A stretch of DNA of 58,575 nt from JAWVZS01 sp964507825 (GTDB taxonomy: Archaea; Thermoproteota; Nitrososphaeria; Nitrososphaerales; Nitrosopumilaceae). Location: positions 1-58,575 of the forward strand of contig CAZDQM010000058.1 in NCBI GenBank assembly GCA_964507825.1, read 5' to 3'. The notes below the pieces were generated by a model. That model did not search any database and was not told where the DNA came from. It was given only the letters and a program-made list of their open reading frames with translations. Position 1 is the stretch's first letter. The number at the start of each line of letters is the position of its first letter. The position numbers were made by a program, and so were the translations under genes. This document shows positions 44,258 to 53,277 of the stretch, one piece after another.

Positions 44258-44510
44258 TGGGGTGGATGGCAAAATGTTACTGTTTTTTTTACATGCGGCT
44301 TGCGGGTCATTTGTTTGTAATATGCCAGTTCGGCAAACTCTGCCTAGGTTATATGATGGAGTGTATTTGCTCTTTATAGTCGGCAAAGGCTTTTGCAATG
44401 ATCTTCTATACATTCTGGTATCTGACAAACTCGTGTGAGTAGATGTATCTCTTTTTGGGTATCCTGTGAAATGACGTGCCTGTTTATGCTTTTTTAGTAT
44501 GTGTTCACGT
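44258..44510. mobile_element. IS3-like end fragment (copy C)
   Basis: Starts TGGGGTGGATGGCAAAATG, a diverged form of the TGGAGTGGACCCC end, and then follows 55819-56060 of the longer copy base by base (GTTACTGT..., ACATGCGG, GGCAAACTCTGCC, AACTC near ATGTA). It covers the 3' end of orfB only and stops near a strong inverted repeat. No open frame survives. Confidence 0.8.
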
Positions 44511-44572
44511 CGTGCCTAGATTTTCATAGATTTGGTCGTCGTTTAGGCACAAAATCACCTTGGGACGTGAAC
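44503..44572. repeat. Double inverted repeat of about 70 bp
   Basis: GTTCACGTC (44503-44511) matches GACGTGAAC (44564-44572), and inside it GTGCCTA (44512-44518) matches TAGGCAC (44544-44550). The stems could stack into a long hairpin. It sits exactly where homology to the IS copy fades. Confidence 0.6.
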
Positions 44573-45124
44573 TCATACAAAAGAGGGCGAGGATACTGTA
44601 AGCGTCCTGTTCGCTCTCTGTCGTTATCACAGGGAACTAGAACCCACTGCGGGTTTTACTCCCTCTAGACCCGGATGGGACATCACCAAGAACGCCAGTG
44701 ACGTGCCGCACTCGCTCGTAAACCCCGACGGCTCGCGGTATTCTATATTTGACGACGTTGCTATGCCGATGTCGGCTCTGTCCTAGTCATACCGCCACCG
44801 ACCCAAATACCACCATTAATGTATCGGTTTACCACATCCCGGCGGCAACTGCGCCCGCTTACTTTACCGACCTCGTCCCTGCCATCCCCGCATCCACTTC
44901 ATCCGGTAAAACCCCTTCTAGAGACCATGCCTGTGACCGCGCGACAGGTTCGGACAGATACAGCGCATGACATCCTTTCATAATTCTGTCTGACGCAAAC
45001 GGGACGGCGTCAACCCGTGCCACCTTGTCTGACGACCTGACTTTGTACGGCCTGTCTGTCTCTAACTCGTCCTTTTCTAACCTTTCTCCTTTGCCTACTT
45101 GGCGCGTTGTGCGACGGTAGGGTC
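44573..45124 (+). pseudogene. Degenerate surface-protein-like coding remnant
   Basis: Several short frames read like pieces of one secreted protein, rich in Ser/Thr/Ala/Asp and Gly-free turns: a segment with SLVNPDGSRYSIFDD near 44710-44755, a TDPNTTINVSVYHIPAATAP stretch near 44800-44865, and an open 50-codon frame 44971-45120 with SDANGTASTRATLSDD. They lie in different frames separated by stops, as expected for a decaying gene. No complete domain could be named. The composition suits a PKD/Ig-like adhesin. Low certainty. Confidence 0.35.
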
Positions 45125-45311
45125 CACATTATATAACCGGTCACGTACCTGCTTTTACATTCGGGATTACTGAATCCCAATGGTTTGTCTGAGTTTGATC
45201 TTAGACTGTAGTCTTTTTGATGGTTTACTCAATGCCGACTTTGGATCAGATGGAACAAAAAGATTACGAAAATGGTAAAACCAATCTGGGCACGAGATTG
45301 ACACGTATTGG

Positions 45312-45479
45312 TCACTGCATGTTATAATGAATGTCACAAAACAGTACAATGCCGTTTCGCAGGGCCTTGGCGGTAATTGAAAATCCATCTTTTAGGCCTC
45401 TGCCGCAGACATAGCAGCTTGTCTCATGTGCGCGGGATTTTATTATGGTTCTCTGCTGGAGTGCTACTGTATCTTGCAT
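45312..45479 (-). CDS. Small zinc-binding-type protein, function unknown
   Basis: A 55-residue protein too short for usual gene cut-offs. It has CYVCGRGL near residues 22-29 and FCDIHY near 47-52, giving a CxxC...CxxH treble-clef-like zinc site. The intervening DGFSITAKALRNG is compact and well formed. It is divergent from trpE with about 95 bp between starts. Clear Met start and plausible TATA-like sequence upstream. A nucleic-acid or protein adaptor role is inferred only from the fold pattern. Confidence 0.65.
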   Translation of the reverse strand: MQDTVALQQRTIIKSRAHETSCYVCGRGLKDGFSITAKALRNGIVLFCDIHYNMQ

Positions 45480-45573
45480 GATATTATAGGGGAATAGTCT
45501 GATTTAAATGTACCGTACCATACGGTAATGTGCCGAAAACATCCATCTTTACAACTTAAATAATAATTCGTTT

Positions 45574-46941
45574 GTGATCCACTCATGGGTGGATGCCTTT
45601 GGAGACTCTCAGCCTAGCATAATACGCCTAGACTTGTCCGAGGATCAGTTTCAAATTTACAACAAGATCTCCCGAAATTACGCGCATTCATTCCTGTTTG
45701 AATCACTGACAGGTCCAAAAAAGCTTGCTGAAACCTCGGTGATGGGCTTTGATCCCAAGGTCATACTGCGCGGATACCGGGACAGGGTGGAGATCATACC
45801 AAAGAATGGAAATGTACAGACGGTGTACACCACCGATCCGTTCTCGGAGCTAAGGGGTATGCTAGGACGCAACAACAACCAGGAATATCGATATTTGGGC
45901 GGGGCCGTCGGGGTCGTCGGTTATGACTCTGTCAGGTTGGTCGAGGAGATGCCGAGCAGGCACGATATCGAGGGGCCGCTGATGGAGTTTGGGATCTATG
46001 ATGATGGGATTCTTTACGATAACGTGCGCCAGAGGCCGTTTTATTTTTACTATTCCGAAGATCGCTTTGATCGGCTAAGGATTTCTGAAGGCAAATTTGA
46101 AGAATTTAGATCCACTGAAATCCTGCCTAATATAGACGAGCCAAGATTTTCTGACATGGTACAAAAGGCAAAAAAGTACGTTCATGACGGCGACATATTT
46201 CAAGTGGTGCTGTCACGCAGGTTTCGGTTCAAGACCTCTGGTGACAATCTGGCGCTATACAGGGCGCTGCGCGGGCTTAATCCGTCACCGTACATGTACC
46301 ACTTAAAGCACGGCGACAAGACGATTATAGGCGCGTCACCTGAGATGCTAGTCAGGATCACGCGTGACAGGGTGGAGACGTTTCCCATCGCAGGGACGCG
46401 AAAGATCACCGGGGATGAGAAGACGGACAGGAATCTAGAACAGGAACTAATGCATGATGAAAAGGAGCTGGCAGAACACACTATGCTAGTTGATCTTGGC
46501 AGAAACGACATCGGCAAAGTGTGCATGTACGGGACAGTGCGTCCCGAGGAGCTGATGAAGATAAAGAGGTTTAGTCACGTGCAGCACATAGTGACACATG
46601 TGGTAGGTCGGCTTGACCCGAAAAACGACATGTTTGACGCGTTCAAGGCGGTGTTTCCGGCGGGAACTGTATCTGGGGCGCCCAAGATAAGGGCCATGGA
46701 GATAATCGACGAGCTAGAGCCGGAGTCTCGGGGGGCGTATGCAGGGGCAGTGGGATACTTTTCATTCAACGGGTGCTGCGACTTTGCAATTGCAATCAGG
46801 AGTATCTTCATCGATGGTATGAATGGATTTGTGCAATCAGGGGCCGGAATCGTATCTGATTCGGTCCCGCAAAACGAGTTTCAGGAGACCGAATACAAGG
46901 CGGGCGCCATGATTCAGGCCATAAGGGAGGCATCCACATGA
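45574..46941 (+). CDS. trpE: Anthranilate synthase component I
   Basis: Chorismate-binding subunit that makes anthranilate, first step of tryptophan synthesis. The C-terminal core is canonical: PSPYMYHLKHGDKTIIGASPEML, FPIAGTRKITGDEKTDRNLEQEL, LVDLGRNDIGKV, SHVQHIVTHVVG and the AGTVSGAPKIRAMEII end motif. The 455-residue length is on the short side for TrpE. The start is GTG, preceded by a TATA-like ACTTAAATA. The trpG start overlaps its stop by 4 bp. Confidence 0.96.
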   Translation: MIHSWVDAFGDSQPSIIRLDLSEDQFQIYNKISRNYAHSFLFESLTGPKKLAETSVMGFDPKVILRGYRDRVEIIPKNGNVQTVYTTDPFSELRGMLGRNNNQEYRYLGGAVGVVGYDSVRLVEEMPSRHDIEGPLMEFGIYDDGILYDNVRQRPFYFYYSEDRFDRLRISEGKFEEFRSTEILPNIDEPRFSDMVQKAKKYVHDGDIFQVVLSRRFRFKTSGDNLALYRALRGLNPSPYMYHLKHGDKTIIGASPEMLVRITRDRVETFPIAGTRKITGDEKTDRNLEQELMHDEKELAEHTMLVDLGRNDIGKVCMYGTVRPEELMKIKRFSHVQHIVTHVVGRLDPKNDMFDAFKAVFPAGTVSGAPKIRAMEIIDELEPESRGAYAGAVGYFSFNGCCDFAIAIRSIFIDGMNGFVQSGAGIVSDSVPQNEFQETEYKAGAMIQAIREAST

Positions 46942-47528
46942 AATTCCTGTTAATCGACAACTATGACTCATTTGTGTATAATATTGCACAGTACCTTGGG
47001 GAGGTCGGCGTCAGATGCGACGTGGTGCGCAACGACATCATTACCCTGGAGGGCGCCATGTCTGATGCATATGATGCAATAGTGATTTCCCCTGGGCCCG
47101 GAACGCCGGAGGATGAGAGATACTTTGGGGTGTGCGGCAAGATAATAAGCAGGGTTGGACCGGTAAAGCCGATACTAGGCGTCTGCCTAGGACATCAGGG
47201 CATCATACATGCCTTTGGAGGCAGGGTCACAAATGCCGGCTGTGTTAGGCATGGAAAGACGAGTCAGGTGAACCACGACGGCACGGGGCTGTTTGAGGGG
47301 GTAAAGAATCCGTTTCGGGCAACTAGGTACCACTCGCTAGTCGGAGACAGGACAATGGTCCCTGACATCCTGAAGGTCACTGCGACTGCCGCCGATGACG
47401 GCGAGATAATGGCAGTAAGCCACAGGAAACACCACATTGATGGCGTCCAATTCCACCCAGAGTCCATCATGACTGAGGAGGGCAGGAAGATTCTTGCAAA
47501 CTTTGTCCGGAGGGTCGGCAAGCGGTGA
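46938..47528 (+). CDS. trpG: Anthranilate synthase component II (glutamine amidotransferase)
   Basis: Provides ammonia from glutamine to TrpE. The class I amidotransferase triad is seen: C83 in GVCLGHQGI, with His and Glu in the final QFHPESIMT. The N-terminal LIDNYDSFVYNIAQYL and SPGPGTPEDE are typical. 196 residues, normal. The ATGA overlap with trpE and the GTGA overlap with trpD indicate coupled translation. Confidence 0.97.
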   Translation: MKFLLIDNYDSFVYNIAQYLGEVGVRCDVVRNDIITLEGAMSDAYDAIVISPGPGTPEDERYFGVCGKIISRVGPVKPILGVCLGHQGIIHAFGGRVTNAGCVRHGKTSQVNHDGTGLFEGVKNPFRATRYHSLVGDRTMVPDILKVTATAADDGEIMAVSHRKHHIDGVQFHPESIMTEEGRKILANFVRRVGKR

Positions 47529-48571
47529 TCAGCGACCTGATATCAAAGATGGCCGAGGGAACCGATCTGACCTATGATCAGATGAGCTCGTGCATGATCG
47601 AGATGCTGTCGGGCGCAACCGCGGATGGTGAAAACGAGCTCTTTCTTGAGGCATTGACCAGAAAGGGTGAGAGTGATGATGAATTACTTGGAATGCTAGA
47701 CAGGATGCAAGAGTTCTCGCTTAGGGTCCGGCCGCGGACGCAGGGTATTGTAATAGACATGTGTGGGACAGGCGGCGACGGGCTTGGAACGTTTAACGTC
47801 TCTACTGCGGCCTCGTTCGTAGTCGCCGCCGCGGGCGGCGCCGTCGCCAAGCACGGAAACCGTTCAAATTCTGGCGCCATTGGGAGCGCGGACATATTTG
47901 AACATCTGGGATGCGACTTGGATATGGGGCCCGAAGGCATTGCAGACATGCTGCACAAGCACGGTATTTGCTTTATGTTTGCGCAAAAGTTCCATCCTGC
48001 AATGAAACATGTCGCGCCTGCTAGGAGGCGGCTGGGGGTGAGGACGGCGTTTAATCTTTTGGGGCCACTTTCCAATCCTGCACGCGTCAGAAATCAGCTA
48101 GTGGGGGTCTCATCGGTACCATTCCTTGAACGGCTACCAATGTTATTAATGAAGAGGGGCGCACAAAATGTCATGACGGTAAGATCTGACGACGGGATGG
48201 ATGAGTTCTCAACTAGCGCCATAAACAGGGTCGTCATTTCAGGCAGTGGAGAGACCATCACAAGATCGGTTGATCCTGAGGATCTGGGACTATATAGATC
48301 ATCACTGCGCGACATCCAAGTCGGGACGCGGCAGCAGGCACTCGAGTCGTTTGTAGGTGCAATAAACGGCACCGCTGGCAGGGCCGTCGTGGAGACCACT
48401 GCCCTCAATGCTGCAGGGGGCCTGATGGTTGCCGGTGTAGCAAGCGGCTTTGAGGAGGCAGTGCCGATGGCATTGTCTGCAATAGATGATGGACGCGCGT
48501 TCAGGGTGCTAGACGGCTTTATTCGGGACGCGGGGGACATTTCAAGGCTGAGGGAGGTAGCAGATGGCTGA
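47525..48571 (+). CDS. trpD: Anthranilate phosphoribosyltransferase
   Basis: Transfers phosphoribose from PRPP to anthranilate. The GTGGDGLGTFNVSTA PRPP loop, KHGNRSNSGAIGSADIFEHLG and the RRRLGVRTAFNLLGPLSNPA stretch are complete. 348 residues, normal. The start is GTG, overlapping trpG by 4 bp. trpC begins 8 bp before its end. Confidence 0.96.
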   Translation: MISDLISKMAEGTDLTYDQMSSCMIEMLSGATADGENELFLEALTRKGESDDELLGMLDRMQEFSLRVRPRTQGIVIDMCGTGGDGLGTFNVSTAASFVVAAAGGAVAKHGNRSNSGAIGSADIFEHLGCDLDMGPEGIADMLHKHGICFMFAQKFHPAMKHVAPARRRLGVRTAFNLLGPLSNPARVRNQLVGVSSVPFLERLPMLLMKRGAQNVMTVRSDDGMDEFSTSAINRVVISGSGETITRSVDPEDLGLYRSSLRDIQVGTRQQALESFVGAINGTAGRAVVETTALNAAGGLMVAGVASGFEEAVPMALSAIDDGRAFRVLDGFIRDAGDISRLREVADG

Positions 48572-49340
48572 AGATGTCCTGCTAAAGCTAGCAGACAATT
48601 CGCACAAGGCCATCGACGAGGGGACATATGACGTTGATGTACGGGTAAAAGGCTCCGATATCGACTTGGTTCAATCAATCAGGACAAACCAGCATGCCAC
48701 CATAATCGCCGAGATCAAGTTCTCATCCCCGTCACTGGGACGGATCAGGGATTTTACGGATCCTGCCGGTGTTGCAAGACAGATGGTTCATGGCGGCGCA
48801 AGCGCCCTGTCGGTGCTGACGCAGCCGTACATGTTTGGCGGCTCACCGGACCATCTTTTGAGAGTAAGGGATGCTGTGGAGGTCCCACTCCTCATGAAGG
48901 ATATCATAGTTGACAGTGTACAGATTGACGCGGGTAGGAGGATTGGTGCTGACTATATCCTGCTGATACAGTCGCTCTTTGATCGTGGACATGTCGATGA
49001 CATAGACGGATTCATACGATACGGGCACAGGGCCGGACTCAAGATTCTACTCGAGGTGCATACTAGGGCGGAGTTGGAGAACGCGTCACGGACCGACGCG
49101 GATATTATTGGAATCAACAACCGGAACTTGGATACCTTGGAGATTGATCTGGGGACTAGCGGGCGCATACTGTCTGGCCTTGAGGATGTCGGGCCAATAA
49201 TATCAGAGAGCGGCATAGAGACGCCTGAAGACATACGATACCTGAAGAAATGTGGAGCCGATGCATTCTTGGTGGGTTCGAGTATAATGAACAGCAGTTG
49301 CATCGGGGAGCACGTACGCGGACTGGTGAATGCATATTGA
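48564..49340 (+). CDS. trpC: Indole-3-glycerol phosphate synthase
   Basis: A (beta/alpha)8 enzyme closing the indole ring. IAEIKFSSPSLGRI holds the catalytic Glu and Lys of the family, and VPLLMKDIIVDSVQI, EVHTRAELENA, IGINNRNLDTLEID and the SESGIETPEDIRYLKKCGADAFLVGSSIM end are all present. At 258 residues it is the single-domain form, not fused to TrpF. It overlaps trpD by 8 bp. Confidence 0.96.
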   Translation: MAEDVLLKLADNSHKAIDEGTYDVDVRVKGSDIDLVQSIRTNQHATIIAEIKFSSPSLGRIRDFTDPAGVARQMVHGGASALSVLTQPYMFGGSPDHLLRVRDAVEVPLLMKDIIVDSVQIDAGRRIGADYILLIQSLFDRGHVDDIDGFIRYGHRAGLKILLEVHTRAELENASRTDADIIGINNRNLDTLEIDLGTSGRILSGLEDVGPIISESGIETPEDIRYLKKCGADAFLVGSSIMNSSCIGEHVRGLVNAY

Positions 49341-49345
49341 GTGGC

Positions 49346-50521
49346 ATGGATGGTAGGTTCGGGGAGTTTGGCGGCAGGTACATTCCGGAGACCCTAGTTC
49401 CGGCAGTCGATGAGCTCGAGAGCAAGTACATGAAGATAAAGGATGACAAAGGATTCAGGCGCGAGCTTGACTATTACCTGCGAGAGTATGCCGGAAGGCC
49501 CACGCCATTATACTATGCAAGGAACCTCTCAGAGCAGGTGGGAGGGGCGAGAATCTACCTCAAGCGGGAGGATTTGCTTCACGGTGGTGCGCACAAGATA
49601 AACAATACTCTGGGGCAGGCGTTGCTTGCTAGGAGGATGGGCAAAAAAAGAATTATTGCAGAGACTGGCGCGGGCCAGCACGGGGTGGCCACCGCGATGG
49701 CATGCGCCGCGCTTGGCACGAGCGCGGAGGTCTATATGGGATACAAGGATACGATGCGGCAGAGACTCAACGTATTTCGGATGGGACTCTTGGGATCGGA
49801 GGTCCATCCTGTAAAAAGCGGCTCCCAGACACTCAAGGATGCGATCAACGAGGCGATCAGGGACTGGATCACCAACGTAAAGACAACGTATTACCTGCTT
49901 GGCTCCGCTGTGGGCCCGCACCCGTACCCTGTAATGGTCAGGGATTTTCAGAGTATAATAGGTAGGGAGATAAGATCACAGGTGGCGGCAGTATCGAGGA
50001 TTCCCGATACAATCATTGCATGCGTTGGCGGCGGTTCTAACGCCATAGGTACGTTTTACCCGATGATGGATACGGATGCCGGACTAGTCGGTGTGGAGGC
50101 CGCCGGACGCGGATTGCAAAGCGGACGCCATTCTGCCACCCTCTCTACTGGTAGCAGGGGAATACTACACGGGATGATGACCTATCTGCTGCAGGATGAA
50201 GAGGGGCAGATAAGTGAGACGCATAGCATATCTGCCGGCCTTGACTATCCGGGCGTGGGACCGGAGCATGCATACCTCAAGGATACCGGCAGGGTAAGAT
50301 ATTGTAGCGCCACGGACGGGGAGGTGGTTGACGCATTCTTAAAGCTGACTCGGACAGAGGGGATAATTCCTGCCCTAGAGTCGGCCCATGCGGTTGCAGA
50401 GGCCATAAAGGTGGCGAGTATGGGGAAGAAATCAGAGTCGGTTATAGTCACGCTTTCAGGAAGGGGTGACAAGGACGTCGATATCGTGCGGGAGTACATG
50501 AACAAGGATGTCGAGGATTAG
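49346..50521 (+). CDS. trpB: Tryptophan synthase beta chain
   Basis: PLP enzyme joining indole and serine. The PLP lysine is K84 in HGGAHKINNTLGQ; the ETGAGQHGVATA and CVGGGSNAIG phosphate loop follow. This is the TrpB1 form that pairs with TrpA. The ATG at 49346 is chosen; a TTG at 49337 would overlap the trpC stop as TTGA in the same style as the other junctions and is a real alternative. The open frame upstream of both lies inside trpC and is a shadow. Confidence 0.96.
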   Translation: MDGRFGEFGGRYIPETLVPAVDELESKYMKIKDDKGFRRELDYYLREYAGRPTPLYYARNLSEQVGGARIYLKREDLLHGGAHKINNTLGQALLARRMGKKRIIAETGAGQHGVATAMACAALGTSAEVYMGYKDTMRQRLNVFRMGLLGSEVHPVKSGSQTLKDAINEAIRDWITNVKTTYYLLGSAVGPHPYPVMVRDFQSIIGREIRSQVAAVSRIPDTIIACVGGGSNAIGTFYPMMDTDAGLVGVEAAGRGLQSGRHSATLSTGSRGILHGMMTYLLQDEEGQISETHSISAGLDYPGVGPEHAYLKDTGRVRYCSATDGEVVDAFLKLTRTEGIIPALESAHAVAEAIKVASMGKKSESVIVTLSGRGDKDVDIVREYMNKDVED

Positions 50522-51311
50522 CAGTAAATTTGACGAGCTGTCTCTGCGTGGCGAGGCGGCGCTGGTCTCGTATATCATGGCAGGATATCCTGATGAAAAG
50601 GCGACGATCCATGCCGCAAGGGGGCTTGTCAGGGGCGGCGCCGACATCATAGAGCTTGGGTTTCCGTTCTCTGATCCGCTTGCAGATGGTCCGGTGATCC
50701 AGGACGCGGCGATGAGATCGCTGGACGGTGGGATGAATATGGATCGATTCTTCAAGATTGCGGGGGCTATACGGAGGTATTCGGACGTCCCGCTAGTCAT
50801 GATGACATATGCCAACATATTGCATCGCAGGGGGTATTCAAGGATCGTTAGGGAGGCTGCCGCGGCGGGGATAGATGGCTTTGTCGTCCCTGACATGTCC
50901 ATAGGAGAGGCAGATGGGTACCTAGAATCCGTACGCGGGATGGTAGATCCGATATTTTTAATATCCCCCAACACCGGCATGGCTAGGCTTCGGAGGATTG
51001 CTGGCGCCTCTTCTGGATTTTTGTATCTGGTGGCAGTGTATGGGACGACCGGGGCTAGGACCGGTGTCCAGAAATACACTATTCGGGCAATACGTGACGC
51101 CAAAAGGGCTGCCGGGGCTAGGATTCCTGTTGCTGTCGGCTTTGGGATTTCAGAGCCTAGTGACGTGCAAAGATATGTCTCGGCGGGCGCCGATGCCGTG
51201 GTTGTGGGAAGCGCGCTTTTACGTTTGATCGGCGGTGTTCCTCAGGATAAGATAGAGTCAAGAGTCGCGTCCATGACACGACGCCTAAAGAGGGCCACTA
51301 AGAGGCTGTGA
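50508..51311 (+). CDS. trpA: Tryptophan synthase alpha chain
   Basis: Cleaves indole-glycerol phosphate and passes indole to TrpB. ELGFPFSDPLADGPVIQ holds the catalytic Glu and Asp; GFVVPDMSIGEADGYL, FLYLVAVYGTTGART and VGFGISEPSDVQRYVSAGADAVVVGSA complete the barrel. 267 residues, normal. Overlaps trpB by 14 bp and ends the operon; a spacer of 180 bp follows before the convergent sugar transferase. Confidence 0.96.
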   Translation: MSRISSKFDELSLRGEAALVSYIMAGYPDEKATIHAARGLVRGGADIIELGFPFSDPLADGPVIQDAAMRSLDGGMNMDRFFKIAGAIRRYSDVPLVMMTYANILHRRGYSRIVREAAAAGIDGFVVPDMSIGEADGYLESVRGMVDPIFLISPNTGMARLRRIAGASSGFLYLVAVYGTTGARTGVQKYTIRAIRDAKRAAGARIPVAVGFGISEPSDVQRYVSAGADAVVVGSALLRLIGGVPQDKIESRVASMTRRLKRATKRL

Positions 51312-51494
51312 TTTCATGCAGGCAAACGCACGAGTTTAACAACACTTGCAAATTCATGTACACAAAATCGGTTATGAAATAAACTTGATGATTTTTTAGA
51401 TTTACCAACGAGGATATGGGGAAATGATATCGGTAGGAACCAAGTGATTCATGATAAAATGTACACGTGTTGTTATGGAGAATCGGTGCTCGTG

Positions 51495-52652
51495 TCAGCC
51501 CCAGATCTTTTCTCCAAACGTCCACTTTTTGTTTAGGATAAAGTTTCCAAATGCGGCGGCGGCGACGGAGATTACGAGGGCAGGCGGGTATGACATACCA
51601 TAACCATCTACGAGTCCGAATACCATTCCAAGCTGTGCTAGGGCGCCAAACGAGCTGAATGCAACAAATCGAGCGTATTGTGAAAGTGTCCGCCCGGGTT
51701 TAAAGTCCCTGTCATCAAATGTCCATGCCTTGTTCAGGAAAAAGTTGCAGGTCATCGACGCGGCGATTCCTACCATGTTTGCATGCAGGTACCACATGTC
51801 TGTGACTCCGCCTGCAAGCAGGAGGGAGACCAAGTAGTTTATTCCTAATCCCAAGGCCCCGACCGTAAAAAAACGGGCCGCCTTTGAGATGAATTTTACG
51901 GATTTTTTGGATTCACCCGCATCATGCCCGTGCCCGTACCTGTACAGTCGCCATACCGACTTTATGTAATCTATGATGGTGGATACACCAAGCTTGCTTG
52001 CACCGAACTCCCTGTCGGTAAACGTGTACGGGATTTCTATCATGCTAGCACCCCTGCTCTTTACAAGAATCTCCATTAGCATCTTGTACCCTATGGCATC
52101 AAACTTTAGATCTCCGATTATTTTCTTTTTAAATGCAAAAAAGCCGGACATTGGATCGGTGGCGTCGATTCCTAGGCCCTTTTTTGCAATCCCTGTCGCG
52201 GTCCTACTGATTATCTTGCGCCTAAGACTCCAGCCCTCGATTGCCCCTCCTGCAATATATCTGGACGCAATGGCCAAATCATACTTGGACTTTAAGGCGT
52301 CTAATAGTTTGGGAATCATGCTGGGGGGGTGGGAAAGGTCGCTGTCCATTACCACGATGGTCTCGCCTGTAGCCCGCTGAATGCCTGACATTATTGCAGA
52401 GCTAAGCCCGTCTTTGGCCCTCCTATGGATCACGTTGATGGTGTGGTTTGCAAATTGCTTGACGTTTTCAATATAGTCCTCTACTATGTTCCCGGTACCA
52501 TCCGGAGAATTATCATCTACCACGATGGTCTCGATTGGAATTTTCTTTGGAATTGACTCGCTTATGGATTTCAAAATGCGCAAGATGTTCTGCGATTCGT
52601 TGTATGTTGGAATAATGATGGAGACCTGGGGTGAGCACGTCATCGCTTTCAT
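51495..52652 (-). CDS. Dolichol-phosphate mannosyl/glucosyltransferase with GtrA-like domain
   Basis: A 385-residue fusion. The N-terminal GT2 domain has IIIPTYNESQNI, VVDDNSPDGTG, RRAKDGLSSAIMSGI and MDSDLSHPP, matching DPM1-type synthases that charge polyprenyl phosphate with sugar on the cytosolic side. The C-terminal 130 residues have four membrane helices of the GtrA type (ARFFTVGALGLGINYLVSLL, FFLNKAWTF, FGNFILNKKWTF). It therefore makes and may flip lipid-linked sugar for S-layer N-glycosylation. It stands alone, convergent with trpA. Confidence 0.93.
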   Translation of the reverse strand: MKAMTCSPQVSIIIPTYNESQNILRILKSISESIPKKIPIETIVVDDNSPDGTGNIVEDYIENVKQFANHTINVIHRRAKDGLSSAIMSGIQRATGETIVVMDSDLSHPPSMIPKLLDALKSKYDLAIASRYIAGGAIEGWSLRRKIISRTATGIAKKGLGIDATDPMSGFFAFKKKIIGDLKFDAIGYKMLMEILVKSRGASMIEIPYTFTDREFGASKLGVSTIIDYIKSVWRLYRYGHGHDAGESKKSVKFISKAARFFTVGALGLGINYLVSLLLAGGVTDMWYLHANMVGIAASMTCNFFLNKAWTFDDRDFKPGRTLSQYARFVAFSSFGALAQLGMVFGLVDGYGMSYPPALVISVAAAAFGNFILNKKWTFGEKIWG

Positions 52653-52799
52653 ATTTTTGGGTCAAGATCAACGGATATTAATTTTTATGCGGCCGTGATT
52701 CGATATATTATATCCTAGTCGTACAACATTAGACACGTGTGGCCGATACCATGAGATGACTGGTATGCGTGACATATATGATATTATGTGCTAGGTTAA

Positions 52800-52881
52800 T
52801 GTACACGGTCAGGTCGACTGAAGGCATTATACCTGACTCAACACATTCGGGTATAAATCCCGAATCGACCCGAGTGTGTAT
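52800..52881 (+). repeat. Dispersed GTAC-bounded element, copy R5 (short form)
   Basis: Same orientation as R1. It lacks the AAATTTCA insert and keeps a perfect ATTCGGG/CCCGAAT stem with a 7-nt TATAAAT loop, then CGAGTGTGTA. It lies in the 386-bp spacer between the sugar transferase and the small genes at 53039, which otherwise shows nothing. Confidence 0.82.
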
Positions 52882-53038
52882 GGGTTAATACATGTATAAT
52901 CATGTCAGTTTGGCGGCAGCTGACTCCAGTTACCTCATTTTGCGCCATCATCAGGGCATGAAATGTGTAGTTACAGAACGCTTTATCAGATGTGGAGGGC
53001 AAAGGTTTGAATTTATTGTCTAGTATGCAAGCAATAGC

Positions 53039-53248
53039 ATGAGGATTGGCAATGTAATCATTATGGCAGGAATAATCATGACGGTGGCAGGGTTTGCCAT
53101 GTTTACATCAATGCAGGAGCAGTCTAGTTCCGATGCCATGGCGGGAATAATCAGGCACGGTGGTGCGTTTATGGGACTGCTTGGAATCGGCGCCGGAATT
53201 GCAGGCGTCCTGCTGTATATCATAAGCAGACAGCACACATCAATATAG
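53039..53248 (+). CDS. Small two-helix membrane protein
   Basis: A 69-residue protein with two hydrophobic helices (about 6-22 and 43-62) split by a short polar loop. The first ATG is preceded by a TATA-like AATTTATT at the right distance. A second frame on the other strand overlaps but lacks a promoter. It is followed after 29 bp by another small gene on the same strand. Function unknown. Confidence 0.6.
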   Translation: MRIGNVIIMAGIIMTVAGFAMFTSMQEQSSSDAMAGIIRHGGAFMGLLGIGAGIAGVLLYIISRQHTSI

Positions 53249-53277
53249 ATAAAAGCCGGCCGGGGACAGCACACGGT

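Noticed and set aside
45014..45040. Sixth copy of the dispersed element (GACCTGACTTTGTACGG)
   Set aside because: Only one end-like segment matches, without the stem-loop or the other end; probably chance.
49250..49345. Upstream extension of trpB inside trpC
   Set aside because: The 32 extra codons lie within the conserved end of trpC and do not resemble TrpB; the conserved TrpB N-terminus begins at the ATG at 49346.
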